A DNA stretch of 64,000 nt, taken from the NCBI GenBank assembly GCA_964036295.1, contig OZ038466.1:8086001-8150000 (forward strand). Reading direction: 5' to 3'. Source of the DNA: Plumapathes pennacea. Its lineage: Eukaryota; Cnidaria; Anthozoa; Antipatharia; Myriopathidae. The notes below the pieces were generated by a model. That model was not told the DNA's origin, made no database searches, and saw nothing but the letters and a program-made list of their open reading frames with translations. Below are positions 42,440-55,100 of this stretch, piece by piece. Each line of letters starts with the position of its first letter. Position 1 is the stretch's first letter. The translations under genes were made by a program, and so were the position numbers.

Positions 42440-44530
42440 GTCACTTTTTGGCTACGTCACAGTCACATATCCGTTGACATGGTTACTGACTGACCACGTG
42501 TGTGCGCTTGTCGGCTCTGGATGCCAGCTAACAGTCAGATTTACAGCAGTCTCTACTCTTGTCAACTCCAACAAACGCTGCTTCGGGAGAACGACAAAAT
42601 TTTGTCGGGGACTGAAAATTTTGCTGGGAATCGGGAGACAGGAAATATTTACCGGGATTGGGTCGTCCGGAAAATATTCGGGACATCTGGCGCAATTTTA
42701 ATTTTGGGAGGTTTTTCCTTCAGGCTGAATGTGGTTGAAAAAGAAATGCCATTTCATGCAGCGTAAACTTCCAATATCCGGAGTTTCCGTTATTTCACAT
42801 TAGGCTTTATATTTACGAAACGTCCGGTGTAAAAAACATTTTAGTCGTTCGGATGTTTTGTTGAAAGTCATTTTTCATTTTTTAGAAGGCAGGGAAATGA
42901 GATTTTAGATAGCCAAATTTCAAAAATCTTCCGGGGCAGCATGCCCCAGATCCCACTAAAGGCAGCTTGCTCCTTCGGCGCTCACAAATTTCTCAATCCC
43001 ATTTTTCCGTAGAATTTCACGCAGTACTCCAGGCTTTCACTGAGCAGCACCCTCGGAGGACGATGATCAATGTCGTTTTCGAGTCTGTCAGTTGATTTTA
43101 CCCCTAAACTGACAACAATGTATTAGTGCATTTTGCAAGAAGTATGGTTTTGAAAGTGTTGGTTTTTGAGCGTTTACATTTGTTCAAAAGAGTCCTCAAA
43201 ATGCAAGAAATGGTGTTTCAGCGAATCTAGATTTCAAAATTTTCCGGTGGAGCGTGCCCCCGGACCCCCCTAGTGTGTCAGGCCTTCAGCGGCTAACCCT
43301 ATCACGAAATGCTAGATCCGCCCCAACTGTAAATGATTGGGTGGCTTAAAAACATGTAAATGGTATTTAACAGATTGTGATAAACCTTTACCTTCAGGGT
43401 TGAATTTTTTCGGGGCTTCATAACAAATGTCTGGAGGATTTCAGATTTTCGCGTGAATGACGTTACTGGTCGAAATTCCCACGAACGACACAGGGACGTT
43501 TCGAAATTGCGACATACCTACTTTTGAAATTCAGACGGGGGACATGGATACCCCCCTTACAGGGCTCTATTGGATCTGTCAATGATTTTCTAATCTCGTT
43601 CCCAGGCCTATGTTTTAGGCATGCGCGTGTGTCCAACGCGATTGGTCCTGGAGACGAGGTTAGAAAAGTCGTGGTGAAAAGAAATCAAAGCAGCGTCGCC
43701 GCTGAAAGGTCGCCCACATATGTTGCACTGCCTGATCGGGATTACTTTAGATTTGCGCCAAAATAAGAGAAAGTTAATATGCTTGGAATCGCTGGGGGCA
43801 CTGACGGTACCTTTTGTATTGAACCAGAGGCCATGTTAATTTAGCCTTCACCGCTTCCGAACTTAACAAAACTACCTAAATGAACGCGTGATCTTTATTC
43901 CTTTCGTGGAGTTTTGTCTCACAAATGAAACAAAAGCAATTTCGATCAACAAGAGCACAAATGCCCAAATTTTAAATAAAACAAATTCCTTATTTGGAAG
44001 GTTGGGACAAGACTTGTGCATACGCAAACGTCACGTTATCTAAAATGGGGGTAATGAACTGTCGTTCGAGTGTTGAAGTGAACCTAACGGCGTTGCCAGC
44101 GAGGTAACAGAACAGATGAAGCAAGCCTCTGTCAAAGCTGAGTGTGTGGCGCTTTAATACAGAAGAAAAATTGGTAGAGGGAATAACTCTCAAACAAGAC
44201 TGGGTTACCAGTGACTTGTGGCGTCATTGTACAGTGGGACAAAAAAAAGTGCTTAAAAATGGGGACGCGGGGGCGTCCCAGGTGAGGCTTTTCTGTCGCA
44301 CGGAGAGTACATACAAACTTGTGGCATAAGTAGCCAAGTCAGTTTTTGCACATGGCGGATCCAAGAGCTCTCCACATTTTCATTGCACTCTTTCCTTTTA
44401 AGTTTGGTTATTTAACTAAAATTTCACAAAAAAAAAAACTTCCAGATGCAGTAATACGCGACAAACAACAAAAACTTGAAGCATGACTGTTAGAATTAGA
44501 CACGAAATTCGGCCGCGTGATTGGTCAGTT
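42440..44530 (-). repeat. Segmental duplication block, copy at the right edge of the array
   Basis: It is collinear with 18640-18766, 20260-20593 and 22111-23760 after removal of the insertions there. It contains the inverted type-1 nicastrin flank (43568-44430), again without exon 1. The duplicated array ends here, and single-copy genic sequence starts at about 44700. Confidence 0.8.
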
Positions 44531-44539
44531 TGACAACGA

Positions 44540-44690
44540 CGTAAAAAAGAAGCATCGGAAGTCGCACGCGAGAGCACGGCGACCCCGATAACATGTCAAT
44601 TTCAGATATTCACGTGCTTCTTTTGTCTTCGTAATTAGTTTTATTATTTCACCGACGTTGCCGTCGTCCTCTCGCGTCCTGTATCTTAAA
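44540..44690 (-). repeat. Inverted fragment of the 1-1876 element end
   Basis: The reverse complement of about 1680-1860, including the CACGTGAATATCTGAAATTG word and the GCTCTCGCGTGC end. Confidence 0.8.
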
Positions 44691-44736
44691 GTCCCTATTT
44701 TTGCTTGGGAAACTCGACCGTAACTTAGAAATTAAC

Positions 44737-44745
44737 GCATGCGCA
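44737..44745 (+). promoter_or_regulatory. NRF-1-like site upstream of the export-adaptor gene
   Basis: GCATGCGCA fits the core of the NRF-1 palindrome and lies 165 bases before the start codon, in a locally GC-rich stretch typical of TATA-less housekeeping promoters. Confidence 0.45.
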
Positions 44746-44909
44746 GACGTTTTGCCGCGGCGTTCCAACTCACTCCGGGAGGCCTGGGTACTAAACGAGC
44801 ACGAAGCGCTTGGATTGGTTCGGAGCGAGGCCAGGTCGAGAAGAAGCGTCGGGCAACATATTTTTCAGTTCTTTGATATTGTTAGCTTTACGTACATCTT
44901 CTTTCCAGG

Positions 44910-47900
44910 ATGTCCAGCAATATTGACAGATCTCTGGGTTAGTGCTTTTTCTTATACCTTCGAGTCTTTCCGTGTTCTTTGTGTATTTCTGGCTTGCATT
45001 TCGTGCTCTGACCAGCGATCACAGTTCAAGATGTGGAGGGAATTTTTTGCGTGTTCTCTGTTCCTCTCGCTTGGTATCTTCTTGTATTAGTTAAAAAGCA
45101 ACATAGTGCTCGAGTATCCTCGGTAAATGCACTTCTTACCGATTTGTTTCGACGCTATATGCTTGAGGTTTAATGGATTATTCACCCTGGTAAAGGAAAC
45201 TGCTTTCATTATAGTTGTCATAATTTTCACCATTTAAACTTCAGTGTCTAAAGCTTTACAAGAATATCAGATTTTGCTTTTCGAAGCTGCGAGAGTACTT
45301 TGTTAGAATTAACAAAGGAGTCTTCGTTATCTCAATGCTTGCGTGTAAACCCGCCAATGTTTATAAAACATTAAATTAATTAATTTATGACAGCCCTTGA
45401 ATTCGCTTGCCATTTGATTGTGATGAAAGGGTTGGTGACGAGAAAGATCCGGTAGATTAGTAAGACAGACAAGCTGCTGCATGTTGAACAACTACATGCA
45501 CTGCACAGGACAGATGGGTACTTGCTGACAGTGCTAAAATAATTTTTGGGAGTAATAAGGTTTGGTTAAGTCAGAAATATTGTAAGATTTGTTTGAGATT
45601 CATTTCGAACAGTTGTTGTACTGTACCCATTGTGTGACACATTTTTGAGCTGAATACTGTAGTTCGGTGGGGGTCTCACTAACACCTCGATCCTCTCCCC
45701 TCCCCCAAACCTGTCTCATAATATTACAGCTAAGAATGCTTAGAGGAAGAACAGTTAGAATATTGCTGTTAACCCTTTGACTCCCAAGAGTGACCAACTT
45801 CAATTTTCTCCTTCAGTTTCTCACCAAAAATATATTACACAGTAAGGAGAGCTTGGCTTTTGATAACTTGCTCACATGAAATGTGATTGAACTATCAATT
45901 CTCACTACATCACTTATATATTTTCTTCTTAAAAGGTTGGGAGAATCTGTGTTTTGAGCTTGGGAGTGAAAGGGTTAACAGTGTCTGGTATCAGTCATGC
46001 ATACAGGTGACATTGGTCAGTGTGGCAAGGCCAATGCAAAATGTGTAGTGGGGTGTGTGATGCAGTACCCCTCTCCCTTCCACTGTTCTCAGTGTGACTA
46101 TTTCCCTTTATTTTCAATGACATGTTCACTGTGAACAGTGTCTGTACAGTCTGCTGGCACTCATGGCTGGGTCGTTGGTAGTACCTGCAAAATATATACT
46201 TGGCAGGGTTGTAGCCTATTGACAATCAAATATTATTTTAGAAGTAGGTGCTTTAAGAGTTTTGAAAGACAAAATGTCATATTTGCTGTGTTTTAGATGA
46301 GATCATCAAAGATCAAAGGAAAGCAAAGAGAAAGGCAGTCAAAGCAAATATCCAGAAAGCAAACCAGAAACAAGGAAGAGGTGCTGCGGCAACACAGAGG
46401 AAGCCAATAACGCAAAAGAAACAGGGAGGCAGGAGACAGCTCACTGGACAAAGAAATCAAGGAGTGAAACAAAGGCAGATGAGAGGACAAAGACAACAGG
46501 CCATCAAGACAAACACACAAAAAAACAACAAGCAAGGCTTTGTAAACAGGGCACAAGGGAAGGGAGCTGGAAGAGCTAGGGTCAACGCCAATCCACTTTC
46601 ACAAAAAAAGGTTAGTGACTTTTATTCAGAAAACATTAGGCATTTGAACATATTTTTTTAACTGGGATGTACAGTACTGTAGCTCAGAAAAAGCATTCTG
46701 GTTTAGAATTGAAAGGCACTCTTCTCAATCCCCTTTTATGCCAGGAAAATTTTAGCCAGCAATGTGGTGTTTCCCAGTTAGTGAAATTCACCATCAGCCA
46801 GTGCTTAGTGACCCGTAAATGCATGCCATCAGTCCATACTGTAAAAAAAGATTAATCTGTACATATACTGTATAAAATGATTTTCCTGAAAGGAAGCTTT
46901 GTACATTTTGTTTGTAAATTTGTCAATCTCATCTTTTTCACATCCAATACTAACAGTAGGTAGCTTGATAACAGTCGGTGACAGTATGACAGTTTTGTGT
47001 GCATGGTTATCAGACACTAAATTTCTGCAAATAATGTACTCGATGTGAAGAGCTCCTTGTTCAGGTACTCACAGATTTGTGTCAAGCTTGCTTATGATAA
47101 CAGTAAGTTTTTACTTTATTGTGTGTTTGTCTAACTTTAGTAATTTTGTTGATAACAGAGCAAGCAGATTGTGTCAAAGGCAAAGAGGGTTCAAGCCAAC
47201 AGGAAACCTCAAAGACAACAGAAGAGACAAACAGAGCAGAGAGATGCCAGGCAAAATATCATTGATGCAAGAAGAGGGCTGCAGGTACAATGGCTAAGGG
47301 ATTTTGTGAATCAAATATGGATTGTGTTGTACTCTTATTTACAGTATGAAGTATTGTGAAGAGTTCATCAAAAGTCTGTGAGACACTCACACCCTAAAGG
47401 TTTTAAAGGATTTAATACAATCCTCCCAAGAAATCTTGCTACTGCACATTCTCCATGCATGTTTGGGCACTCACTTTTTTCCAGGCTGGTGCTACATATG
47501 GCAACAGAGGCCGTGGTTCAAGACAAGGGAGAGGACGTATCAACAACAACAGGCAAGTCTCTTGAGAACAACAGTATCTGGGCACTACAACCAGGCACTG
47601 AAAGCTGGTGGGCAGTAGTCCTACACTGCTGTGAACATGGTCAAAAGCTACTGGGGTGCCTGTGCCAAAGTTTTAGTGTTTAGTTTATTGAATTCGTCAG
47701 ACACGCTAAAAATAAATACAAAATAATGGTGTGTAATGATAGGAGGAAGAAACAGGGCTTGCATCCCACTATTGATATCCAACTCTAACTTTTTTGTTGT
47801 TGCTTTTTTATTTATTTATTTATTTCATTCTTTTTTTATATTTATTTATTTATTTATTCTTTTTTTTTTTTTTTTGCTGCATAGAATTAATAGAAATCAG

Positions 47901-49139
47901 CAACTGCAGAATCAACAAGTGTCAGATCAAAGCCGGAGAGGAAGACGGAGATGGAGGGGAGGGAGGGCTGCCATGGACCTGACACCCCAAGAGATGCGAG
48001 TCTCAGTCCCAAACAATCTTCAAGAGGTACTGTACACATTCAGGCTAATACAGACAGTGAACTCTTTGTAAGACGGACACCTTCACGACCTGGTCTAGGT
48101 GGCTTATAGAGAGTTTAAGTGCAGATTAATGAGTGAAGTTTACTAGGCGGTACCAGAAAACACTGTCTGTCTCATAGAGGTGTTTGTTTGTTACTTGTGC
48201 CTGTCTATACAGAGTTAACTGTACCCATTTTCACAATGATTACAATAGGATATAATGTATCTGTTTCTTTTTTGGGCAGTGAAAGTTGAGCATTTCTAAA
48301 AGGAACATTGCTCTATTTCTTTCTAGTCTAACTTTGTCGGGTTGGCAGAATTTTCCAGCCCTGCTGTTATTGTGTGGTACATTGTGCATAATGTTGGATG
48401 CTACATGTAAAGACTTTACACATGTTGTACAATATGTAGCTGTTTGTTTGATTTATTTGAAGTTATGGTGATATACTTTGTGTTTTTTTTTTAGCCGTCT
48501 TCTCGCAGGTTATCTCAGCCAAGTGAAGATTTGGAGTTTGAAGAAAGGTTTGACTACAACCTTGGAAAGGCAAGTGCTTAAAGACCCTCACAAATTATCA
48601 CAACCACTCCTTCTATCATACTCACTTGGCCTAGGGGCACATTCTTAATAGACAAAATTTGGCGGGAAAATTGAGCACCTGTGGTGCGCCAAGCTAGTCC
48701 AGCACCTAGCCTTTTTCTTATTAAAGTGATGAGATGGCAACCAGATGTACTGTGGTCTTGGTAAACAAAATGCCACGTGAAGTTAGATGTGGGAAATGTA
48801 AAGTTAAGAAATATATCACCAAGCATCTAATGCGTGTCATCTGTCTTGTTTCTCTACTAATTTTGGTGCTCAAAGTCGACATAATGAAATAGGGGAAGGG
48901 GCTAATTTTAAAAATTGACCTTGTAGAGGGATGGGAGTATTATTGGAGAGGGGGTTTATTAGAGAGGGCGGGCATATTAGAGCATTTGTGGTAGACGAAA
49001 TAGCCCCAAAAGAACGCGCCCCTAATTTACTTACCTGTATTTCTCGTAGACATCGACGTCATTAAATGCCAGGTTCAGCTCGTCACGAAGAGGAAAAGCA
49101 AGGCAGACTTCTAGCGGGCGAACAATTTACCTTGAATGA
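44910..49139 (+). CDS. UAP56-binding-motif mRNA export adaptor (UIF/FYTTD1-like)
   Basis: Seven exons join in phase: 44910-44937, 46297-46610, 47159-47284, 47485-47552, 47885-48026, 48495-48569 and 49050-49139 (stop TGA), giving 280 residues. The protein starts MSSNIDRSLDEIIKDQ. SLDEIIK (8-14) fits the UAP56-binding motif (SLDDIIK type) of the export adaptors Aly, UIF and SKAR, which hand mRNA to NXF1. The body is Arg/Gln/Lys/Gly-rich with an RGRGSRQGRGR segment. RDARQNIIDARRGLQ resembles the C-terminal RRGL region of UIF, and a late segment DLEFEERFDYNLGK resembles its NERF motif. Exon 1 codes only nine residues plus one base, so the motif is split across intron 1. Introns 4 and 6 begin with GCAAGT. 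The motif and layout are seen; the UIF rather than Aly/SKAR assignment is inference. Confidence 0.82.
45769..45979. mobile_element. TTAA-type MITE, CCCTTTSACTCCCAAG termini, copy 2
   Basis: TTAA stands at both ends, with CCCTTTGACTCCCAAG at the left and CTTGGGAGTGAAAGGG at the right. It lies in intron 1 of the export-adaptor gene and is the same family as 14303-14513. Confidence 0.87.
48053..48222. mobile_element. Degraded copy of the CTCTCTCTAAGCGGACACC foldback element
   Basis: The inverted ends (CTTTGTAAGACGGACACC and CAGAGTTAACTGTACC-type) and interior resemble the better preserved element at 58141-58292. It sits in intron 5 of the export-adaptor gene. Confidence 0.5.
48620..48985 (+). 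repeat. Dispersed repeat R, copy 1
   Basis: It contains AGTTAGATGTGGGAAATGTA and AAATATATCACCAAGCATCT and then a G-rich tail with GGGGGCTTATT-type words. Other copies are at 52090-52375 and 63005-63260. It lies in intron 6 of the export-adaptor gene. Confidence 0.75.
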
Positions 49140-49589
49140 CACTTCGCTCTGTGATGGATGGAACTGTCCATTCCCAACATTTACAGTCACTGTCTTTATG
49201 TTGTATGTTGTGCTACGTTTACTGGAACGGAGAACATGCGTTACATCAACTTGGCCGATCCGATGTCCTTTATAACTTCATCAGCATTGGAAGCCGATCA
49301 GCATTCTGCAATGCAATGAAGAATATTGCAAGATTTTCTTGCCGAAAGTTTTTCCCGCGTCACCTTACAATTCATGACCAAAATCTGTTATCTATGCATA
49401 CTTTTTGGGATTTTCTAACGCTTTGTAAACGTTTAAGCATGTACTACCCGTAACTGGACCCATTTGTTCCAACTCAATATACATACACACTCAGTATTAG
49501 AATCTGTTGTACACGGCCCACAATAATAGTACTTCTGCTGCTGATATAAGTGGTCTAAATACTCAAAATGCCTACTGATACTACAGCAA
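49140..49589. other. Intergenic, 3' side of the export-adaptor gene
   Basis: This is presumably 3' UTR and spacer. I see no AATAAA within the first 400 bases and no other gene. Confidence 0.4.
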
Positions 49590-50038
49590 CTATGTCCACA
49601 CGTATCCGTTTTTCTAAGAAAACGCAAACTTTTCTTTGCGGATTGGCTTTCCGTCCACACGTCTCCGGTGAATACGGTCATTAAAACAGAAAGTTTTGAA
49701 GACGCTCTCCAGATTGGAAACTCTTGAATACGATGTTTATAGTCTAGCCTGCGAAAATAGACGGATTTTCCGCCTGTTGCTTTGCGAGGCCGAAAAATGC
49801 AGGCTACTGTTTATCCCCATACGAGTGGACGGGTGAAAACGCAAACATTTCAAAGCGCCCCCCAGATTCGTTATCGTATGGACGGATTTACGGGGGTCCC
49901 GCTAGTTTCACTAAAAACGCAAAGTTTTGAAAACGGTTCATCTGAAAACGATGTCGTGTGGACGCAATACTTTTATTCCGTTTTCAGTGAAACGAAAACG
50001 TAAACTTTTGAAAACGCATCCGTGTGGACGGGGCTTAA
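49590..50038. mobile_element. Inverted-repeat element with GTCCACACG termini
   Basis: The left part (GTCCACACGTATCCGTTTT) and the right part (AACGCATCCGTGTGGACGGGG) are inverted, with repeated GTCCACACG and AAAACGCAAA words between. The termini resemble PIF/Harbinger-type MITEs, but the left border is unclear. Confidence 0.6.
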
Positions 50039-50604
50039 CACTACCCCGCCATGTACTTTGTACTACTCTGGAGCAGATCCAAATTTCTGTGAGAGGGACT
50101 TAGGGTTGTGGGTGCCAAAGGCAATTCTTTTTAATCTAATTTCCCTGAGATGACATTTGGTTTTCATTATAACAAAAAATTAACATTGCAATCAGCTTTC
50201 TTGAATTGTTCTTTTTAGCCAAGTATCAAACAGCCAATCGGTGAGTGTGCGGTGCTGATATGAGTGCGGGCTCAATATTTTATCAAAGTCCGCATATCGC
50301 TACAATGAGACTCTGGTATATTTCTGAGTACTGCTTCGAATCAGCTTCGTCAAATTACATTTAGCTAAATAGCCGAATCGCGTCGCCAAAAATTTATAAT
50401 TATAGAAATTTTGTCTTATGCGTTCTCCGTGATTTTTCCCTAATGGTCGAGCTAAATGTGGATATGTTCTGTTGATAATTTTCCGTAAACTCAATAATCG
50501 GTGCATATCCCCACCCCACCCCCACCCCCGCCACAGAACCCACAGAACCCACAGAACCCACAATCCCCCGTTTCAGACGTTGTCATGACAACCACAGACT
50601 TCGA

Positions 50605-50614
50605 AAGATGGCGG
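50605..50614 (+). promoter_or_regulatory. YY1-like initiator motif before the WD40 gene
   Basis: AAGATGGCGG is a common position-restricted motif at TATA-less animal promoters. Its ATG (50608) also opens a 24-codon frame that ends at 50682, just before the WD40 start. Confidence 0.45.
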
Positions 50615-50714
50615 ACGGAAAGGCAGTGCGCGGTTCATTTGCTTTTGACATAAACAGCAACGTCATCACCCCATATTCTTAGACTTCTTTGGACCACCTG
50701 ACATTCTTGCACTC

Positions 50715-52076
50715 ATGGCGATGGAAAAACTGGCTGTGGTGCGCGAAACGCACAATAGAGCCATAACTGCTCTGTGTTACAACCCCATGAAACACGAAGT
50801 TGTCGTGGGATGTGAAGGTATTTGTGGAAATTTGTTGCTTTTATTCTTGCAAAATAAATCAGTCACCATCTTTATTTTAAGGGAATACCTGCCTAATACA
50901 ATCTGAAAGTCTATAAATTCAGCTCGTCCAAACAGTTGGCCAATTTATAACTGGAACACAGCTGGAACATAAGGGTGTGCAAATTCATGTACCCAGCTGG
51001 GACATTCTTTGTTGTGCCACATACTGAAGTCTGCATTTGTGCTAAGGGGGATTTTTACAGCAAAACAAGGAGTATTTTGAAAACCGCGGACAGCGAGCTC
51101 GTTTGAACATTTTGCCTGATTTTGATCTTCAGATGGAATCATCAAAGTGTGGGATTATTCCACTGGTGAGCCAGGAAAATTGATTAGAACAGTTCAAGAA
51201 CATGGTGGCTGGGTGACAAGCTTTCTTTTCTGGTAATGTATATTGTGCCATACTATATCTAAGTCATCTAGTAGCCAGCTGAAACGGCATATTTACCCTG
51301 TATATAAGTATAACTATATATTCTTTTGGCAAGAAAATGTGCATGAATATATTTGTCCAAGGATGTTACAGAGAGCTAATTCACTCAATGGCAAGTGACG
51401 GGAGCTTTGAGGAACAGATAATGCCCAAGGATGAATACATCTATGTATATTTCCAAAGCCAAAACAAGAGTAGTTTATTTTCTTCAATATCCTTCAAATA
51501 TTTCCTCTTATTTTGAAAGCAATGACACAGGGACTTGCATGGGCAATTTGTAAAACAGTTGGCTAACATGTCTGCTTGTGGGTGGACATTATTTGGTCAC
51601 ATGGTATGATTCCCCCAATCACGCACAAGAGGAGATATATTTTGATGTCATGAGAAGAAATTAAGCATGCATCAGCATGCTAGAATTAAAATCTGGAAGA
51701 CCATTTTCATCAACATCCTCATCATTTTAATATCATACTCACAGGAGTGAGGCTAAGGTACTATTCTCAGCAGCAAATGATGGTACCATAATAGCTTGGG
51801 GAGCTGGAGGAGCTGTATCTGATAGAATTATGGTAAGATGTTGAATTGTCTTGTTGGGTGGGGAGGATACTGTACATAGGATAGACTGTATACAGTATAC
51901 AGTAAGTAAGTGATGAATCACAGAATGAATAAGAGCATGGCAATTTCCTTTCTTCTGGTGTTTCTGATCAAAACGATGGGGATCACATGAAAAAAATCAG
52001 GATTTTGAAGACATGCAGCAAAGTAAAAAGTCACATGCAGCCCTAAGATGGTTTTCTTTTTACCCATTAAATTGAC

Positions 52077-52107
<31 letters not shown>

Positions 52108-55100
52108 GGGGGGGGGGGAGAGAGAGGCTTATTTGAAAAGATAAAAAGACAATATGACAACAAGATGTACTGTATTCTTGGTCCACAAAATAGTACAGTA
52201 TGTGAAGTTAGATGTGGGAAATGTAAAGTTCAAAAATATACCACCAAGCATCAAATGCACATTATTACTTGTTTCTCTACTAATTTTGGCACTCAAAGTT
52301 GACAGAATAGAAATATAGAGGGAGGGGCTTATTTTAGAGATTAACCCTGTAGAGAGGGGGCTTTTTAGAGCATATGGTATTTTGATGCATTTTTCTGTGC
52401 TCATAATACAGATTGGCTCTCCTATATATGACATGGCTTGGAACACAAGAAGAAATCAGATAGTTGCAGCTGTTGGGTCTACAGTGCATGTCTTCAGTGT
52501 CAGAGACCCAGGTGATTTGATCAGATCTTACTTGAGTCACTATACAAATCAGACTGCACATACTATCACTTTACATTTTATAATGTGTATGAGGTTACCA
52601 GTAATTTTAGTATCGTCATTTATAAAATGTTCCTAGTGATATAATTACCATATAATCATTGAGTTCTTGTAATTATTATAAGAACTCAGGGTGACAGTTC
52701 ATACACAGTAATTAAATGACATTATTAGTATAACTAGACTGGCCTTGCCAGTGAGCTCGCGACGTGAGTTGGGTCGAGACCAGAATATAAAATGGAATGT
52801 AGGGGACAAGAGCGGAACTCCCAAGAGAGACTTCCGATTTCTCACCATAAAAATATCACACAGTATAGAGAACTTGGCTTTTGACACCTTGCTCTTTTGA
52901 CACCTTGATTAAACTAAAAATTATTATTACAACACTCATACACTTGCTTCTTAAAGGTTGAGCGACCCTGCATCTTGAGAATGCGTGACATATCTTTTTA
53001 TGCACAATCGATTATGACAGTTTGACCTTGACTCATATTTCTAATCAGAGGCCACGATTAATCCAGCCTTCGCTTCACTACTTATGTGTTTTCTTTTGTT
53101 AACTCAATACGTTTCTTCTATCAGACTTTCAAGTATTCGTGCTCTGTAACAAATATAAAATTGAAAGCGAGGAATGTCACACGAGAGATGTTTACAATAT
53201 TATTGCGGTTTTGTTCACAGTGTGTTCAGTCCATTTGTGACTGCAAACTCAATCCTCAGAATTATTTAGGTGTATTTTTCATTTCTGGTATTTAATGAAC
53301 ATTGCAAAACAAAGACTGCATGATCGAATGAAAGAAACACTTCAACAGGCAATGTACGATACGCAGAAGAATTTTATGAGGCAACAGATGTCATGTACAG
53401 AGTAAAGCATAAAGCGTCATTGTTTTATGGCTAAAGCTCACCGTAGCTTTGGTTTCTGTTTTCGCCCTGTTATCTTCCCAAAAGTATTTCGTGTCGCCAC
53501 AGAAAGTTTCGTCGGGACTAAATATTTATCGGCGACAGTGGCCGGTACCATCAAATATTTGTTTACGGCTATTCTCAAAGCTTCCTCGGTGAACACGAGC
53601 CAAAATCGTTCCCGAAAATCCAGTTTATCCGTGCATATTCCACAGAGCCAAATGCTGTTGAGTTTGGATGGGATGCAGTTAACTTTTACATACAAGTAAC
53701 GAGCAATTCACTGGCCACATCTCGAGTTGTTTAGCGAAGTCAATTACGTCATCGCCCAGCACGTGATAATATGAACCAATCACCGTGTGCTGATTCTCGA
53801 CCCACAAAAAGGAAAAAATAAAAAATAAAAATGTCCATTTTTAAGCTTGCTTGGGCCCCAGGCCCCCGCGAGCAATTATAAATATTTAACCTTCAGTTGA
53901 TAAAGTTAAAATACATCACATATTGTAAGTAAGTCCAAATGAGTCTACCATGCCTTTATTTACACTAAACAACAATATTTATATATTTTTGATCTAGTTA
54001 ATTTCATATAAAGGAGTTATGCTTTATACAATTTGTGTTTTAGCTTATTGCTGTAATATTATATTTTTCAGGTCGAATTGAAGCAGGACATATAATTGAT
54101 ACAAAGGGTAAGAATGTGTGTGTATATTTAGCAGTATTAGTGAACAGGTGCAGTTTGTAAAAAGATAAAGGGACATTGTGTTTGTGGTAGTTGTTTGTAT
54201 TATGGATAGTTTTGTTTCTTCAAACAGCTGCATGTACAGGGTAGATATACTTGTGCAATAGGAAAGGTTACTAGTTAAACATTGTATCAGCTGTTAAAAT
54301 ATATTTTTGTTTTGTTTTTGTTCTGTACAGCTTATGTCTCAAAGGAGCACACAGATCTGGTGAAGTGTGTTGTTTGCCATGAGTCCAGAGTGTACAGTGG
54401 AGGGTAAGTTGACACTATCATTCAGAAATAGAAAATATAGTCAACCCTCAGAATTGTTTCCAGGCAGTTATCATCAGACTTTGCCCCTGTAAGCTCTGTC
54501 TATATAGCACCGTTAGTAATAGTTACTAATTATAGTAATATTGTAATGGTTTTAAAACTCCTTCATCCCTTTCACGTAGTACGTAGTTTCTTCATAGCAC
54601 TGTACTGTACTTGGTCGTGGGGCGGAACTGTATGAAAGTTATACCTGAACCGCGTTTTACCAAAAAAATTGAGCTGAAAATACTTTTTCTAGTTCTTTTA
54701 TGTACTATTATAAAGTTCCAACTAGTGCGTAAAGCACAAATACACCTAATGTCAAGAGCTTCTTCGAAGCACAATCAACAGCAGTAATTGACTGAGGTAT
54801 GTGGCGAATTCGGCAGGAGGTCTTCACATAGGACCAGACTGAGATAGATACTTTCCTCTCCCTATTATTCTCGTATTGTACTGCTTGGTGGCCCAGCCTT
54901 AAGTCCTTGGCATGGCAGGCTTGTGCGGTTAAGTTGAAATTTACATCAGAGCATATAGCTAAACTCCATATCCTATAGTCTAGGCTGAAGTGCTTTTATG
55001 CTTGCATACGGAGCGGTCCCGTCAGGTCCTTGTCCTCGTGGTACGCTTTGTGTTGCTTTTAACTTGCTGTCGCGGTAGTTTGCTGCAAACCCAAACCATT

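Noticed and set aside
47736..48071. 111-codon ORF with a Phe/Leu-rich start
   Set aside because: The start is a translated T-rich intron tract. Only 47885-48026 is the real exon of the export-adaptor gene.
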